Shown piece by piece: positions 1 to 27,930 of a stretch of DNA of 64,000 nucleotides (position 1 is its first letter; each line of letters begins with the position of its first letter). The notes below the pieces were generated by a model that did not search any database, was not told where the DNA came from, and saw only the letters and a program-made list of their open reading frames with translations. Made by a program: the position numbers and the translations under genes. This stretch comes from Galaxea fascicularis. Taxonomy: Eukaryota > Cnidaria > Anthozoa > Scleractinia > Euphylliidae. The stretch spans positions 19,761,239 to 19,825,238 of the forward strand of contig OX419345.1 in the NCBI GenBank assembly GCA_948470475.1. The letters run 5' to 3'.

Positions 1-103
1 CATCCGGCGAACAAACTGTTTTCGGAAATCTCATGTGCTGATAAATAATAACCCCTCACTCCAAATCACTAACAAATTCATTTTTGGATTTGATATGGTT
101 TAG

Positions 104-1993
104 AACCGGTTGAACCAATCGAGCCGACAGCGGAATCTACAGAGGAACCGATCCCTGAAGGTAAGCGGTAAATACCGTCAGAGAAAATCCCCACTTTCCC
201 ATCTTGCAGTCCCAATATCCCGGTATCCCGCTATCCCCGCCCGGTGGACGTAAAGTCAGTAAAAGTCAAACTACAAGGCCCCACTCTTCTTCGAATACAA
301 GGAGCCACCACTGAACTAAACCCCTCTCCCCAACGCTCAAGTTCTTCCCTGCCAAATATTTATCTATAAATCTGGAATTTGAAGTTGTTCTAAGCTGTCA
401 TCTCAGTGTTTAGCCACCTAAACTCGACCAAATCTGAAATTAAAAATGTTCCTCGGAAAAACACCCTCCCCACTGAAGGTCCTGTGAACAAGCCGAGATA
501 CCCTTAAAGACCATCCCGTCTTCACGGTCACTTTTTTGATCCAAACAAAACTTAAAGATTCTTTCTGATCCTGAAACTCCTCTTCCGATCAGCTATTTAA
601 ATTATTGACCAACGAACTCTGTTAATTGCTACTTCTGGATCCGCTGATTCTAACGACTTTCGAAGGCAGAGAACTAATGTCAAACTCCCGATTTTTAGGC
701 CTTACTTACAAGCCGGTTGGATGCTTTAAAGACAGGTTTCACCCACGAGCTATGCCCATGCTCTTGAAGAACTTTCGAGGTTCAATTGACTGGAATAACT
801 TGTCTCAGATTGTGAAGAAATGTGCGGACGAAGCTTTGAACCAGCGTGAGTAAATGTTTAATTGTATTATATGTGTATTCTTTATCTCTCTTATCTTTTT
901 CTCCCTGATCAAGGGGAAGAATAGGATGCGACATTAGCGAATTTTGCCTTTGTTCAGGTACAATATATAAAGTCTCCTTTTCTTGGCATTATACTTTGAT
1001 CGTATTAAAAACGATAATTGATTTTATTATTCAATTTATTGTGATACTGTCCAATTATGGTCATGTCGCTCTCAATATTAGTCATGCGCACTCAGCAGAT
1101 ACCTTGCGATGTTCCTGTATTTGCCGCGGACAAATGGCGGCTTTTCCAGCTTTTCTGCACTAAACGCTGTAAATTGTGCTTTGTTATCAGTGTGGTAAAT
1201 AATAAACCAATTATCCTGCTCAATCTTGCTAGTCTCTCTCACAGCTGTTTTTAGTGTCGTCACGCAAAGCTCTTTTGTGGGAGGAGAGTTGCGTTGTCGC
1301 CAGTCTCGCTAACGTTAGAAGCAGGCCATTAATTTAGCAAGTGAAGAAATGCGAATTCAAGTTGTTTTAACCTTTTCCAGACCAAGAGTACTTTGCAATC
1401 CAGTTTTGGGGAGAATGCTGGACAGGGGAAGAAGCGGACCTCACCTACGATGTGTATGGCGAAGATCCTAAAGGTTGCTACAACAACATGGTCGGGATGG
1501 CATTCCACAACATGGTGTACAAATTTGAGCGTAAGTAGGATTATGTCTCCGCACGTGCTGTTGTGATGGAAAGTGTGCAACTCTACCAGCGAGCTAATAA
1601 GGAGTCTAGGGAAGCGCGTTCGTGAGAGAAGTCGCTTATTTGAATTTCCTGCCGGTTCCACTTAAACAAAGTCCTGCTAACAAATGAAAAAGCTGAGTTG
1701 CTTAGAGAGGTGGCGAAAGCTTTATTGTCGATTCAAACGTCGATTTTAATTCTAATTTGCACGCGGCGCATGAGATTACCAATCAAGCGCAGCGAATTTT
1801 ACACGGGCCAACTCTGCTCCTAATTGGCTGACTATTCTGATCTTGTTCTGATTGGTTGTAGTAAAGGTACGCGACTTTCGTAAAGGATATATGAGGTTCT
1901 GCAAGCGGAAAAGGCGAGACCAAGTAAAGCTGCTTTGCGCCCCCTCGACTTTGTTTTTCTTTCGTTTTTCTCTCTTTTGCAGTACCCGAGTAG
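104..1993 (+). CDS. 3' end of a gene for a Cys-containing extracellular module (5' end outside the window)
   Basis: Exons read at 104-160, 699-845, 1381-1530 and 1983-1993. Introns have GT-AG borders and all are phase 1, which is typical of shuffled extracellular modules. The first exon encodes a Pro/Glu-rich linker (EPIEPTAESTEEPIPE). The next two encode one module of about 100 residues that begins LTYKPVGCFKDR and contains FRGSIDWNNLSQIVKKCADEA, YFAIQFWGECWTG and a final KGCYNNMVG. The last exon adds only Leu-Pro-Glu and TAG. A polyadenylation signal AATAAA lies at 2115-2120. The GCFKDR...YFAIQF.GECW.G pattern resembles a WSC/lectin-like Cys module I associate with cnidarian secreted and skeletal-matrix proteins, but I cannot name the family with certainty. 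No signal peptide is visible because the start lies upstream. The module is seen; its role in adhesion or matrix is inference. The tiny last exon is the least certain part. Confidence 0.6.
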
Positions 1994-2114
1994 GCTCCGA
2001 TAAACTGGAATTTGGACATCACCAGACGTGTTTCATCATCGTAATCATCGTCATCATTTAACAGCGAATTAAAACTTAGAATGAGAAACTTAGTTGTCAA
2101 TTGAAATCAGAAAC

Positions 2115-2120
2115 AATAAA
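2115..2120 (+). terminator. Polyadenylation signal of the Cys-module gene
   Basis: AATAAA lies about 120 bp after the stop codon of the upstream gene and is the first canonical hexamer downstream of it. Confidence 0.5.
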
Positions 2121-2798
2121 GGTCGTAAAATGCAGTTTGTTTCTTTTTTCCCTTTTTTGGTTCTAGTCGTAATGTGGCAAAGGCTTTTTGTGGTCTTGCA
2201 TGAGCAGCGTTACTGGTATAGCTTTTTAATTGCACTAAAACTATTGAAAGCTATAGGCTAATAAACAGGCGCCTGTTACCCACAGTCTCCAAAGTGAGCT
2301 TGATGAAAGAGGTTTCGATTTCTCTAATGAGCTTCACTGTAATAAGCTGAGGGAAAAACTAGGAGGCTAAATAAAAGTGAAAAAAGACTGCGCGGTATTC
2401 TAAGCTCGAAAACTGTATCATAGTAGTAGAGGTCGGTCAGCAACAGACAAAGAACTGTGTTTACTTCTCCACAGAAAACACAAATACAACATCCAAAGAC
2501 GAGAGAGGACAAGAATAGTTAAATTGTGAGAACAGATGTCAATGAGGTAGCAGAAAATGAACTCTGGTGTTAACCGTTGCTTATGCACTTATTTGGCTAC
2601 ACTAACCAGTGAGACCCTTGACTTTCTAATCAAACCTTTATTTGTCAGTTCTTGATATGGTATGAATAACTGTACTTCATAACAGCAGTTAAAAATGAAT
2701 TTGATTACAATCATGGCGACAATTGATCGGTTTCAACACATGATATCAGAAACGCAAGCTTCCCGAAATAATCTTGAATAATACTGACGGGATGTCCC
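2121..2798. other. Space between two convergent genes
   Basis: No coding potential is recognised here. On the minus strand an AATAAA (2641-2636) could end the transcript of the Glu-rich gene, whose stop codon is at 2799. Confidence 0.5.
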
Positions 2799-5700
2799 TT
2801 ACTGGCCGCGCGCTCTAAACCTGAATCTTTCTCTTTGTTCCCGCCTTATCCCGTCAGGGCCAATCTCTTGGCGTTGTTTGCGCCCTTCCATTTCCCTCTC
2901 GTGGAATTTCCTGCCATTTTCAAGGGCTCTTTCTCGCTGTCTCTCTCTAAGCTCCTCGCGTTCACGATTCTCGTTGTTGCCATAGTGATCAACGCTCTGT
3001 CGCTCCCTCTCGGCCTCTTGTTCGCGCATGTGTTTTGGAAACTCCTTCGCGTGCTTGTTCAGCTCTTGTAGCCCGGCACGTAATGGCTTATGGTCGAAGT
3101 TTTCATTCCATTGTGGGAATTTTTCGCCCATATGTTCCACAAAGCCACTTTCCCCCGGAGTCTCTATCTTGTTGCTCTTCTTGCTCAAAACGGGAAATCC
3201 CTCGAGTTCGTCCATAAAACTCTCGCTCTCCCCTGGATTTTCTGCCTCATCTTCTTCATTCTCCTCGACGTCGTCTTCCCTTTTGTGATCAATTTCCTCT
3301 TCATCAACCTCAGATTTTAACTCCCTCTTGGGTTCTTCCTCACTTTCTTCTGGCAGTCCTTCATCTTCCTCCTTCCCTTCTGTGCCTTCTTCAGAAAGCT
3401 CTCTTTTCTCGTCGTTCTCCCTACTGAGTTTTTCCTCACTCTCCTCAGGCAGTTCTCTGGTAAAAACTCTGTCAGGGTTTTCAGAACGTTCTATGTCTTC
3501 TTCTTCGTCCTCACCAAATTCTCGCTTCTGTTCTTCCTCAGCCATCTCCCTCGCCAGATTTTCTACAAGTCCTTTTTCCAGTTCTCTTTTGAACATTTCG
3601 ACCTCTCTCCTTTCAGCGAGAATTCCGTTGTTTACCTCATCTTCTTCAGACATTTCCTCGCGGTATTTCGGAACTTCCCTCTCATGTAGCTCCTTGACAA
3701 GTCTCCCTTCTTCGTTCAACCTGCTTTCGATCTCTCTCCTTGCCGCCTGCATAGCCAACTCCCTTTCAAGTCTTTTGAAAAACTCTTCTTCATTTTCTTC
3801 ACTGAATTCGCGCCCTTCTTTTGCAGGAAATTCATTTACAGCCTGCAGGTCTGGCACCTCAAACTCTCGCTCCTCTTCTTCGTTAGCGTAGCGCCCGATC
3901 TCTTCCCTTTTCGGTGGCATTTCTGGAGGGATGTTCAAATGTTTTTCTTCTTTCCTCGTGCGAATCTCCTTTTCAAAAGGCGCCGATGAAACAGCAATTA
4001 AGATTGAACACATTACGTACGCAGCGTGGATTAGCGCGAAGCCTAAAACAAAGAAGAAACACTGGAAGATAAATTTAAGGAACTAAGTTGTAATGAGATA
4101 GTACGCAATGCAGTGAACAATCCGGCTCTTTCCCGGGTAGTCTTCCCTTTCAGTCCCCTTGGGCCAGAGAAAGACGGGAGAATCAAAATTGCGGGAGGCC
4201 CTGGTAGCGAAGTTGTCCAGTGCGAGGAGAAGTTATACCTCTAAATACTTAAATACTTAGTTACCAGATGCGAAAACAATCTCTTCTAAGCTCCACCTGA
4301 GTGGGCTACCCAAAGTAGCCTAGGCCTTTCCCGATTATGCTAGTAAAACTGGCATTTTATAGACCTTATTCATAAATGGCTGCCTATTCATCATTCTTTT
4401 GTCCCTGTGCAAATTAGCCTACCAAGCCTCGTTAGCATGTGCTAACTTGAAAAGAATTCTTGCTCTAATGTGAGGCTTGGTAGGCTAATTTGCACAATAA
4501 CAAAACAAAAATAAAACAGCCGCCATTTATGAATAAGGTCTATACTCCAACCGATTATCGTTTTACGCCCAAAAAAAAAGCTCAAATTATGCTCGATTCT
4601 CAAAATAATGCTACTCTAGTTCCAGAAAATGCTTTATTTTATTTCATGCAAAACGTGCAATTTCGATCATCTTGTGTGCTTATCATCAACTGAATAAGGT
4701 GAAACTTCTGATACAGCCATCGTTGAAGGGACTGGTCTATGGTCTCCGTCAGAATTTCCTTCCATGAGCTGCAAGTTTCGAGAAGATGGCGAAGGACTGG
4801 CCGACGCCATCTTGTGTGAGCAAGCATGTGAGCGGCCTCTGAAAGTTAACCGCTGACCAGCTTGGTCCGTACTTCTTTCGAATCAGTTCATTCTTCAGTT
4901 ACAGAAATCCTTCCCTCGAACACAAAAGCAAATCATCACAATGCTTTTGAATTCTAAAATTTAGCATTTAAAATCTTTTGAGTGCTGAAATCTAGATCAA
5001 AGTTACGCAAAAAGGTAAATAATGCTAGCAATTCTTTTTACAGGAAAAGAGTGAAAGAATGGTTGTTTAACCAAATAATGTCAAAAAAAATGCTAGCATA
5101 ATCGGGAAAGGCCTAAACGTAGAGCTACCTAATCACCAAACGAAGCCGTTAGTTTACAATAGCTTAACTACAACATTTAGAAGAGTGTGTCAAATAACTT
5201 CAACATTCCAGAAATAACTAGTTTCGCGCATACTCGTCAGGGATTGCAAATTAGGTGCACAGGTATGAATATTTCATGACGGAGTATAAATCGTTTACAT
5301 CCATTTAGTTTTTAAGAGACCGTGGCAGCGAATAGCTGTTAATTAAACTGAACATGTTGCCTTACGAATTAGGATGCAGGTATCCCATAACGCAATTTTG
5401 TCGCTATCCGGTCTTTTCACTGTTGTTTGAAACTGGCAGAGTTCGTCAGTCAAAAATTAGCCCTAACAAGCACTCTACCTGCTGAGTATTCATTTTCAGC
5501 ACTGTTTTAGGATTTTGAGTCCAGATGTCGTGTGTTGAATTTTACCCAGTCGAGAAAGACGTTGATAAGATTTCTTTGGTATTGCAATGAGGGTCCCCTA
5601 TACTTTTTTCGTGAAACGTGATTGGGACTATTTTTTTTCTCGTGAAACGTGATTTAGGTTTTATTTGTTCATTTGTGATTGATGATTGCGATGTTTGATT

Positions 5701-7134
5701 TTATCGTGAACGTGAACGAAGTTTGGGAATTATCCGTGACGCGTGAACAGTCTCAATATTTTAACGTGAATGCATTTTCCAAAGTGGTATAGGGGACCCT
5801 CTACAATTTCTTTAACTTTTATCAGAAACTTGTGTATTATGAGACGACTTCTTTTGTATTGGAAATGTCTTTGAAATTAGTGTATTTTTCAACTGTTGAG
5901 ACCCAAATTATTTCGTCGGCTCATCGCGTAAAGATTTGAAGAGGCTTCACGTTGTGCATCTACAAGCTGAAACAAAATACTTTTCGTGACAGAATTTTTG
6001 ATAGCTGATCATGAGTTCACAGAATTGAACACTGGGCTTCCCGTAATTATAGTTCACTTGTGGTCTTAGTTTGCTAAGACACTGCAAGTGTAGTGGGATG
6101 CGAAGTCCTAGCGAGATTTATCTCTGTGCAGTTCAAATCACTGTTGTTGAAAAGAATAGAAATCACGAGCCTTCTGTTCTGAATAGATCTCATGAAACAA
6201 AAAGAACTTGGTTTATAAATATCGGTCTATGGTGTTAACAGCTTTCGTTTACTACCGGCAACTGAGACGTCCAATATACTACTTATCACTTGAATTACCA
6301 TATGACACAATTCGGTTAAGGTCTTGATAAAAAAAAAAGTTGGTTCATTTGTCCATTATTCAATACGAGTTCACTACTCGGGTCTTAATTTTAAAGTTTG
6401 CTGAGACTGGACCATTTATCGAGTTAGAGAAAAATTCTTTTTTCATCATTGTCTTTCTAATATATTAGAAACTAAAATGGTTGCTTCTTCAAAATGTTTT
6501 TCTTTCACAATTATCTCACTGAACGCGATATCAACCTCTTATATTTCGTTGGCCATAATACCACTTCACCCATCGGTAAAAATTTGCAATTTTCAATCTT
6601 TAAATTAAATCGCTTGTGACGACGTATTTTAAGGGTATGTAGGGCAAATCTGTGCAAGGACTTATTCGTATTTTATGCCTTGTAGTGAATTTTCTTTTTT
6701 GCATCCATTGATTAGGCATTTAAGCAAAATCTAAAGGTCACGTCCACCTCTTACAGAAGGAGGCCAAAATCCAAATTTACATTAATACCATACAGTGATT
6801 ATAAACATTCAGATTGGATTTCACACGAGCAGGTTTCAACTCGAAATATTGTTCGAAAGAAGAAGGTAAAACGTTTTAAAATGCCGAATACATACTTTGA
6901 ATCAAAAAATGAAAAACACAGGACTTCCAAACAACTGGTCTCAACAGCTGCCTATCAAGATTATTAAAATCAGTACACGACAGTTAAAAATGTTTTCGTT
7001 TTCGGTAAAATATCTTATCGTCTAGCAGTAACTAACGTGGAACACTCTTCTGAGCTTCGCTTTACGAAAAAATCTTTGATTTCCACGAGGTTTTACGCGG
7101 AGAAAACAAAATAAAAGCCTTCCTTACCTTTCAT
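2799..7134 (-). CDS. Secreted Glu/Arg-rich, granin-like protein (two exons, 416 aa)
   Basis: Exon 1 is only ATGAAAG (7134-7128) followed by a GTAAGG donor. Exon 2 runs 4042-2799 after a TTTTAG acceptor. The phase-1 join gives a strong signal peptide, MKGFALIHAAYVMCSILIAV, followed by SSAP. The mature part is extremely acidic yet also basic: about 110 Glu residues, many Arg, almost no Cys. Lys-Arg-Glu occurs six times (in FKRELEK, QKREFGE and EKRELSE, for example) and Arg-Arg-Glu three times. A less charged stretch (FPVLSKKSNKIETPGE to FPKHMREQEA) precedes an Arg-rich tail ending FRFRARGQ. Composition, secretion signal and recurring dibasic sites resemble granins or prohormone precursors. An acidic biomineral-matrix protein is the main alternative. 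No domain homology is recognised, and a coiled-coil tendency could produce the same look. The signal-peptide join is the best evidence that the gene is real. Confidence 0.68.
4321..5115. mobile_element. Non-autonomous DNA transposon with 21-23 bp terminal inverted repeats
   Basis: TAGGCCTTTCCCGATTATGC (extending to 4343) is repeated in perfect inverted form at 5093-5115. The outer TA at both ends could be a TA target duplication, as in Tc1/mariner-type elements. It sits in intron 1 of the Glu-rich gene. A second, smaller foldback (about 4358-4543; inverted arms TAGACCTTATTCATAAATGGC and GTGCAAATTAGCCTACCAAG) is nested inside. No transposase ORF is seen. Confidence 0.75.
5589..5801. mobile_element. 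Short foldback element
   Basis: GAGGGTCCCCTATAC at 5589-5603 is mirrored by GTATAGGGGACCCTC at 5787-5801. The interior contains several degenerate TCGTGAAACGTGAT repeats. It has no coding potential and lies in intron 1 of the Glu-rich gene. Confidence 0.65.
5802..7127. other. Remainder of intron 1 of the Glu-rich gene
   Basis: AT-rich sequence with no recognised gene or repeat. Confidence 0.5.
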
Positions 7135-9397
7135 ATTGAAGTCGAGCGGTTTAGTCTCGATCCTAACTCAACTGGAGCATCTAAATTTGTTGTTCTGCAC
7201 CAATAGTCTTATATTCTCTATTTATAAATTGTCTCTACGTGTAAGATGAAAAATTAAACACAATGAGGTGATTTTAGTGGTGCTGAACAGAGAACAGCAC
7301 CTGCATCTTCTCATGTATTTGCATTAGGGCTTTTGTCCTGTAAATTACGTTTTTCCCTAAAAGAGCGAAATATAAACTACATAGAAAACAATTTTCAGTT
7401 TTTGCGGGATGAGAGATGAATTGTTCTCGGTGAGAACGCGAAATATGGTTCGTCCTGCGACTTCGAAAACTTAAAAAAATTTTAGATGGACTCCCTGGAA
7501 ATATTCAGACCAATATAAAAAGCCTCATATTGAAAAGCTGAACTATTAATCAAAGCAATCATGTTTTCTTCAAATATTCACTGAAGATAAGTATACGCAA
7601 AATTGAAGCTCTAAACCATATACATTTTTTGTTTACCTAAGACGAACCAAGATCGACCTCTAAAGTACTGATGTTTAGATCTTAACAAACATTTTACTAT
7701 TGTTTCAACTATCTTAACTCCAACATCGTTTTTTCTTTCTTTATAAATATTTCACTTCTTTGAAACGTTTTTTGGAAGATTTTTCATTAATTAAAATTTG
7801 TTTACAAAAACACCTGCAAGTAACATGAAATTGATGTGAAAAGCATTTATTATTCTATAGGCAGTTATAATTATGTATAAATTCACGTTCTGTTAGTGAT
7901 CAGTCAGTGGCGGTGTTTGACAACTCATTTTCACCCACTCCGCCTCCGTGCAAAGTACCTCTTGGGGCAAGAATCAAGCACGTACAATATTCTATTCACA
8001 AGCAATTACACTAAACGCTGTTACGAAGTCGTTCACTGTTGTTAAATTAGAAAAAAAATCCCTTGGGTGTATAGTGTTGTTCGCTTCTTTTCGAAAAAAG
8101 CATTAGTGACTCTTTGCTGAACTATATTACGAATGGATTACTATGTGATAATTGCTTTGTTCCTGCTCAAAATGGAATCAAAAAAGCCTGTTAATGGTTG
8201 TTTGTAAACATAAAATATCCCTATTTGTTCAAAAGGCCGTGAAACAGAAACTGAAAATCAGTTTTCCTTCCCTGAAACATTCTAAGTCGATTCTAAGATA
8301 TTGTATCAGGCATGGACACTCCAGTTTAGTCAACTTGCCCTGTTCTCATAGGTTTTGGTCAAGGGTCAACTTTTCTTAAAAGAACCTTAATTGATAAAGT
8401 TTGCTTGATTAAAGGTCCTTTGCGAACCTAAAATATAATTCGAAGTGACTATACGCGCGTAAAATAAGCCACCTGAGTTCTTTCTTGAGGCGTTTTAACA
8501 GCTGTCAATCGACAGCGCCGCATCTATGATACACTATAATAAAAAAATTCACTAAAAACACTAAGTTCTACTTAATAGTAAAAATTGCAAACGGAAGAAA
8601 AGATTTAACTTGAAAGATATAAGAATAAAACTAGATTTTTAACGCAAAACGTTTCTGACTTAATCAATCTCTCTCGTATTGCTGCTCAGATATAATATCA
8701 AGCATCGTGAAATAATTAAACGCTTCAATATTTAATTATTACTGTTGTCATGGAACCTATGAAAGGCTATGCAGGCTACCACTTTAATGCAAACGAATAA
8801 AAAAATGTTTAAGAAAGAAAAAAGAATCGTTTACTGGTTTTTAGATCTGGTACATCTGGAATTCTTTTTTTCCACAGACGATGAGGGTGGAAAATAATGT
8901 TGAAAGCTACTAACGAGGCCTAACATAAAAGTTGGTTCTCTCCCCTCCTACCCCCCAAGAAACACCACCAGCACCCCTCCCCCCGGTAAAATAACTTTTT
9001 TCCACCAAATCAAATCGAGCTATCTTAGTTTAATTTCCAAAATCAACTATATCACTAAATGCGTCAATTGAATGTACTCAATAACATTATGACCAAATGT
9101 CTTTTATCAGTTCAGAGATACGATTTCAGTCTACAGTGGTGCAAAGTTTGAAAGTGGTTTTTATACGGGAGACCGGGAGATTCGTTGCGTATCCGGGAGA
9201 CTCCCGGATAATCCGGGAGAGTTGGCATGTATGGTTCCGATAGTCTTTGGCGACATATGCAGAGTAGCCGCCACTTCATCTACACTGCATCTTCAAAACT
9301 CTTTCATTCCGTTTGCCCGCCATCGCAGGTCTTCACGGTTGTATGGTCGCGGCATCGTCGTTTCTGGACGTTTATCAATATTCATTACATCCCAAAC
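7135..9397. other. Intergenic region upstream of the Glu-rich gene
   Basis: AT-rich sequence with no recognised exon. The part nearest 7135 must hold the promoter of the minus-strand Glu-rich gene. Short open frames (8152-8379 and 9222-9496, for example) have no recognisable product. Confidence 0.45.
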
Positions 9398-9683
9398 TAC
9401 CTTTCGGGATTAAGGGGGGTAGTTTCTAAAGAAACTGCGGTGCTGCGTCGGTGGGGAAGTAGTACACAAATATTTTGGTATTATCAACAGAGTTGATAAA
9501 TGTAAATTGACCACCGTACAGGGATTCTAAAAGCTGACGTTTCGAGCGCTAGCCCTTCGTCAGATTCGCTCTGACGAAGGGCTAGCGCTCGAAACGTCAG
9601 CTTTTAGAATCCCTGTACGGTGGTCAATTTACATTTATCAACTCTGTTGATAATACCAAAATATTTGTGTACCTTTCGGGATT
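9398..9683. mobile_element. Palindromic retroelement insertion (Penelope-like candidate) with 14-bp target-site duplication
   Basis: TACCTTTCGGGATT occurs at 9398-9411 and again at 9670-9683, bracketing 258 bp. The insert is mostly a near-perfect palindrome (9462-9672) with arms of about 100 bp around a TTCGC loop. Each arm contains CTGACGAAGGGCTAGCGCTC followed by GAAAC. This order of CTGANGA, a short hairpin and GAAA recalls the hammerhead-ribozyme cores reported in Penelope-like elements. The ribozyme assignment is inference; the palindrome and the duplication are seen directly. No reverse transcriptase is present. Confidence 0.7.
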
Positions 9684-9796
9684 GTCGCGCACGCATTTTT
9701 TGCTTTTCTTGGGACAACCTTTCCCGAAACAGCTTTATATGTCCTGTATGTATAGTCCCTGTGTATGGACAAGCAAAACAGAGCAAAACACGACAG

Positions 9797-9922
9797 GTAG
9801 GTACGTTATGTATGGGGACATATATCAACAGCATCAAAAGCATCTCAAGTAAGTCGAGCATCTCTAGGTATGAAATATCTGCATCTCGGTACAATATATG
9901 TCCCCATACATGACGTACCTAC
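9797..9922. repeat. Inverted repeat
   Basis: GTAGGTACGTTATGTATGGG at the left end is matched by its near-exact inverted copy ending GTACCTAC at 9922. It is a short foldback just upstream of the SANBR promoter region. Confidence 0.6.
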
Positions 9923-9929
9923 GACTCGA

Positions 9930-10227
9930 GGTAGGGTAAGGCCGCTGTACGTAACGCGCGGGCACACTAAGTCGTGGCCTTCGACCAGAGAGTTGGAAAC
10001 CAGCAGCCCTTGGATACAAAGATGGCGTCCTGTCGATGACTTGTAGATCGGTAGTTGCACCGAAACTTGAAAAATTTCTTCAGCAAAAAAGAGATGGATT
10101 TCCTCAACACAAATACTAACTTTCCGTTTATGGAAAAAGCTTAAAGGAAGGAGGATTGATGTGTTCCTGTAATTGGTCAAACCTTGACCTCGATATTTTT
10201 TGTAAGTTAATTAGTTGTTACTTTGCC
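9930..10227 (+). promoter_or_regulatory. Probable SANBR promoter and 5' UTR
   Basis: The segment before the SANBR ATG is more GC-rich than its surroundings. It carries AAAGATGGCGTCC, which looks like a YY1-type element and would also create a six-codon upstream ORF (10022-10039) if transcribed. The transcription start is not identifiable by eye. Confidence 0.4.
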
Positions 10228-26527
<16,300 letters not shown>

Positions 26528-26628
26528 CGAGCTTCAAGAGAACTTGTTTAAAGAGTAGAGTAACTTCGTCTACATTTTCTTAACGTTCAGTGTTATGCAT
26601 CTTAATTGTAAATACAATATTTTTGCGC

Positions 26629-26634
26629 AATAAA
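26629..26634 (+). terminator. SANBR polyadenylation signal
   Basis: AATAAA lies about 100 bp after the SANBR TGA codon (26525-26527) and is followed by a T/G-rich stretch. Confidence 0.6.
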
Positions 26635-26639
26635 TGAAT

Positions 26640-27673
26640 TTGTTTAAGGAGGAACTAATGAATTCTCAAGTGACTTTTTTGGCAATTTCTCTTCACAATT
26701 CTTTACAAGTCTGCACAAACGTTGGTCTGTATGTCTTTGCCATCAAAATGCTAAGCCATTTTACGCTCAAGATAAAAACCACTTGACCAACTATTGTTAT
26801 GTGCAGGACCTAAATCAGGCCTTTTTTTTAAATTCGGATTGTGGTTTTGCCATTTCTGGATTGTAGATGAAGCTGATTTCACTCCTTCGCTGCTTTACTT
26901 CCGTCACATTTTGTACACCCGCTGACCAGTATATAACGTTTGAAAAAACATTCTGCTAGCAGACAGAGCTGTAGAACGACTGCGCAAGTCACGAAATCAC
27001 ATGAGAAAACTGGGGATGACGACGTAAAATGGCGGATATTTTAACAATCAAATGCCGCGAGGTAAAACTTCAGCGAAGTTAACCCCAAGAGTTCGATGAT
27101 TCACTAAGGGGCACAGGAAATGAAACAAAACAATATTACTAAATTAATAATAAAAATTATTGCGAAAAGAAAAAGAAAAATGCCGAAAGGAGCACGGCAA
27201 AATTCAACTGAGTGAGAAACGCTTAGATTATTTGATAAAATAGCAATGCCTTGTTTTGATCATAAGATAAAACGGTGATTCATACATAAATGCCGAGGTT
27301 TTAGCAGAATCAGACACCTTTCAGCAAAAAAGAAAACAAATAACAGCACAGGCGAACATTTCAAATGTTTCGCTGCCCAATGAAGTGATATTTGGAGATT
27401 TTTAGAAAAGTATTTGGGCTATTTAGAGAAAACATTGGGAATTTCAAAACAGATTTTTAGAGCATTTTTCGGGATTTTGGTACCTCGGGTCTATAGTCCC
27501 GCGAAAATAAGGGAGAATTGTACATATATATATTTATACCACTCCATAGAAAATACAGCCAATCATAATGCAGGAAAGCCGTTCTATATTCGTCGGTATT
27601 CCACCGAACCTTCCCATCGTGTCCTGCGTCTGTTATGTAAGGCTACGTATTTTCTATGACATTGTATAAAAAA
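26640..27673. other. SANBR-PRODH2 intergenic region, left part
   Basis: No gene is recognised. It includes purine-rich AT sequence and fragments such as CCATAGAAAATACAGCCAATC that flank the foldback that follows. Confidence 0.45.
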
Positions 27674-27836
27674 GTTATGCAAGGCTTTCTCGTGGTATAC
27701 CATAGAATATCCCACTCGTCACTTGTATTTTCTTTGCACACACACTCGCCTAAAGGCTCGTGTATACGAAGAAAATACAAGCGACTCGTGGGATATTCCA
27801 CGATCCACGGTATACCACTCGAAAGCATTGCATAAC
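27674..27836. repeat. Foldback element
   Basis: GTTATGCAAGGCTTTCTCGT (left) pairs with ACTCGAAAGCATTGCATAAC (right). Inner arms GGGATATTCCACG and TACAAGCGACTCG also pair with left-arm sequence, with small indels. Confidence 0.65.
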
Positions 27837-27930
27837 TATACATATATTCATGAGAGAAACAGGAAAACAAACAGGCCATACGTCCTGTGAAGCGTGACAA
27901 ACCAGTTTGTAAGTGGTCGTGAAGCTAGTA

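Noticed and set aside
3328..3891. 187-codon Ser-rich plus-strand frame
   Set aside because: It is the exact antisense of the Glu/Arg-rich exon; Glu codons read backwards give Ser/Phe/Leu. It has no splice context or independent start.
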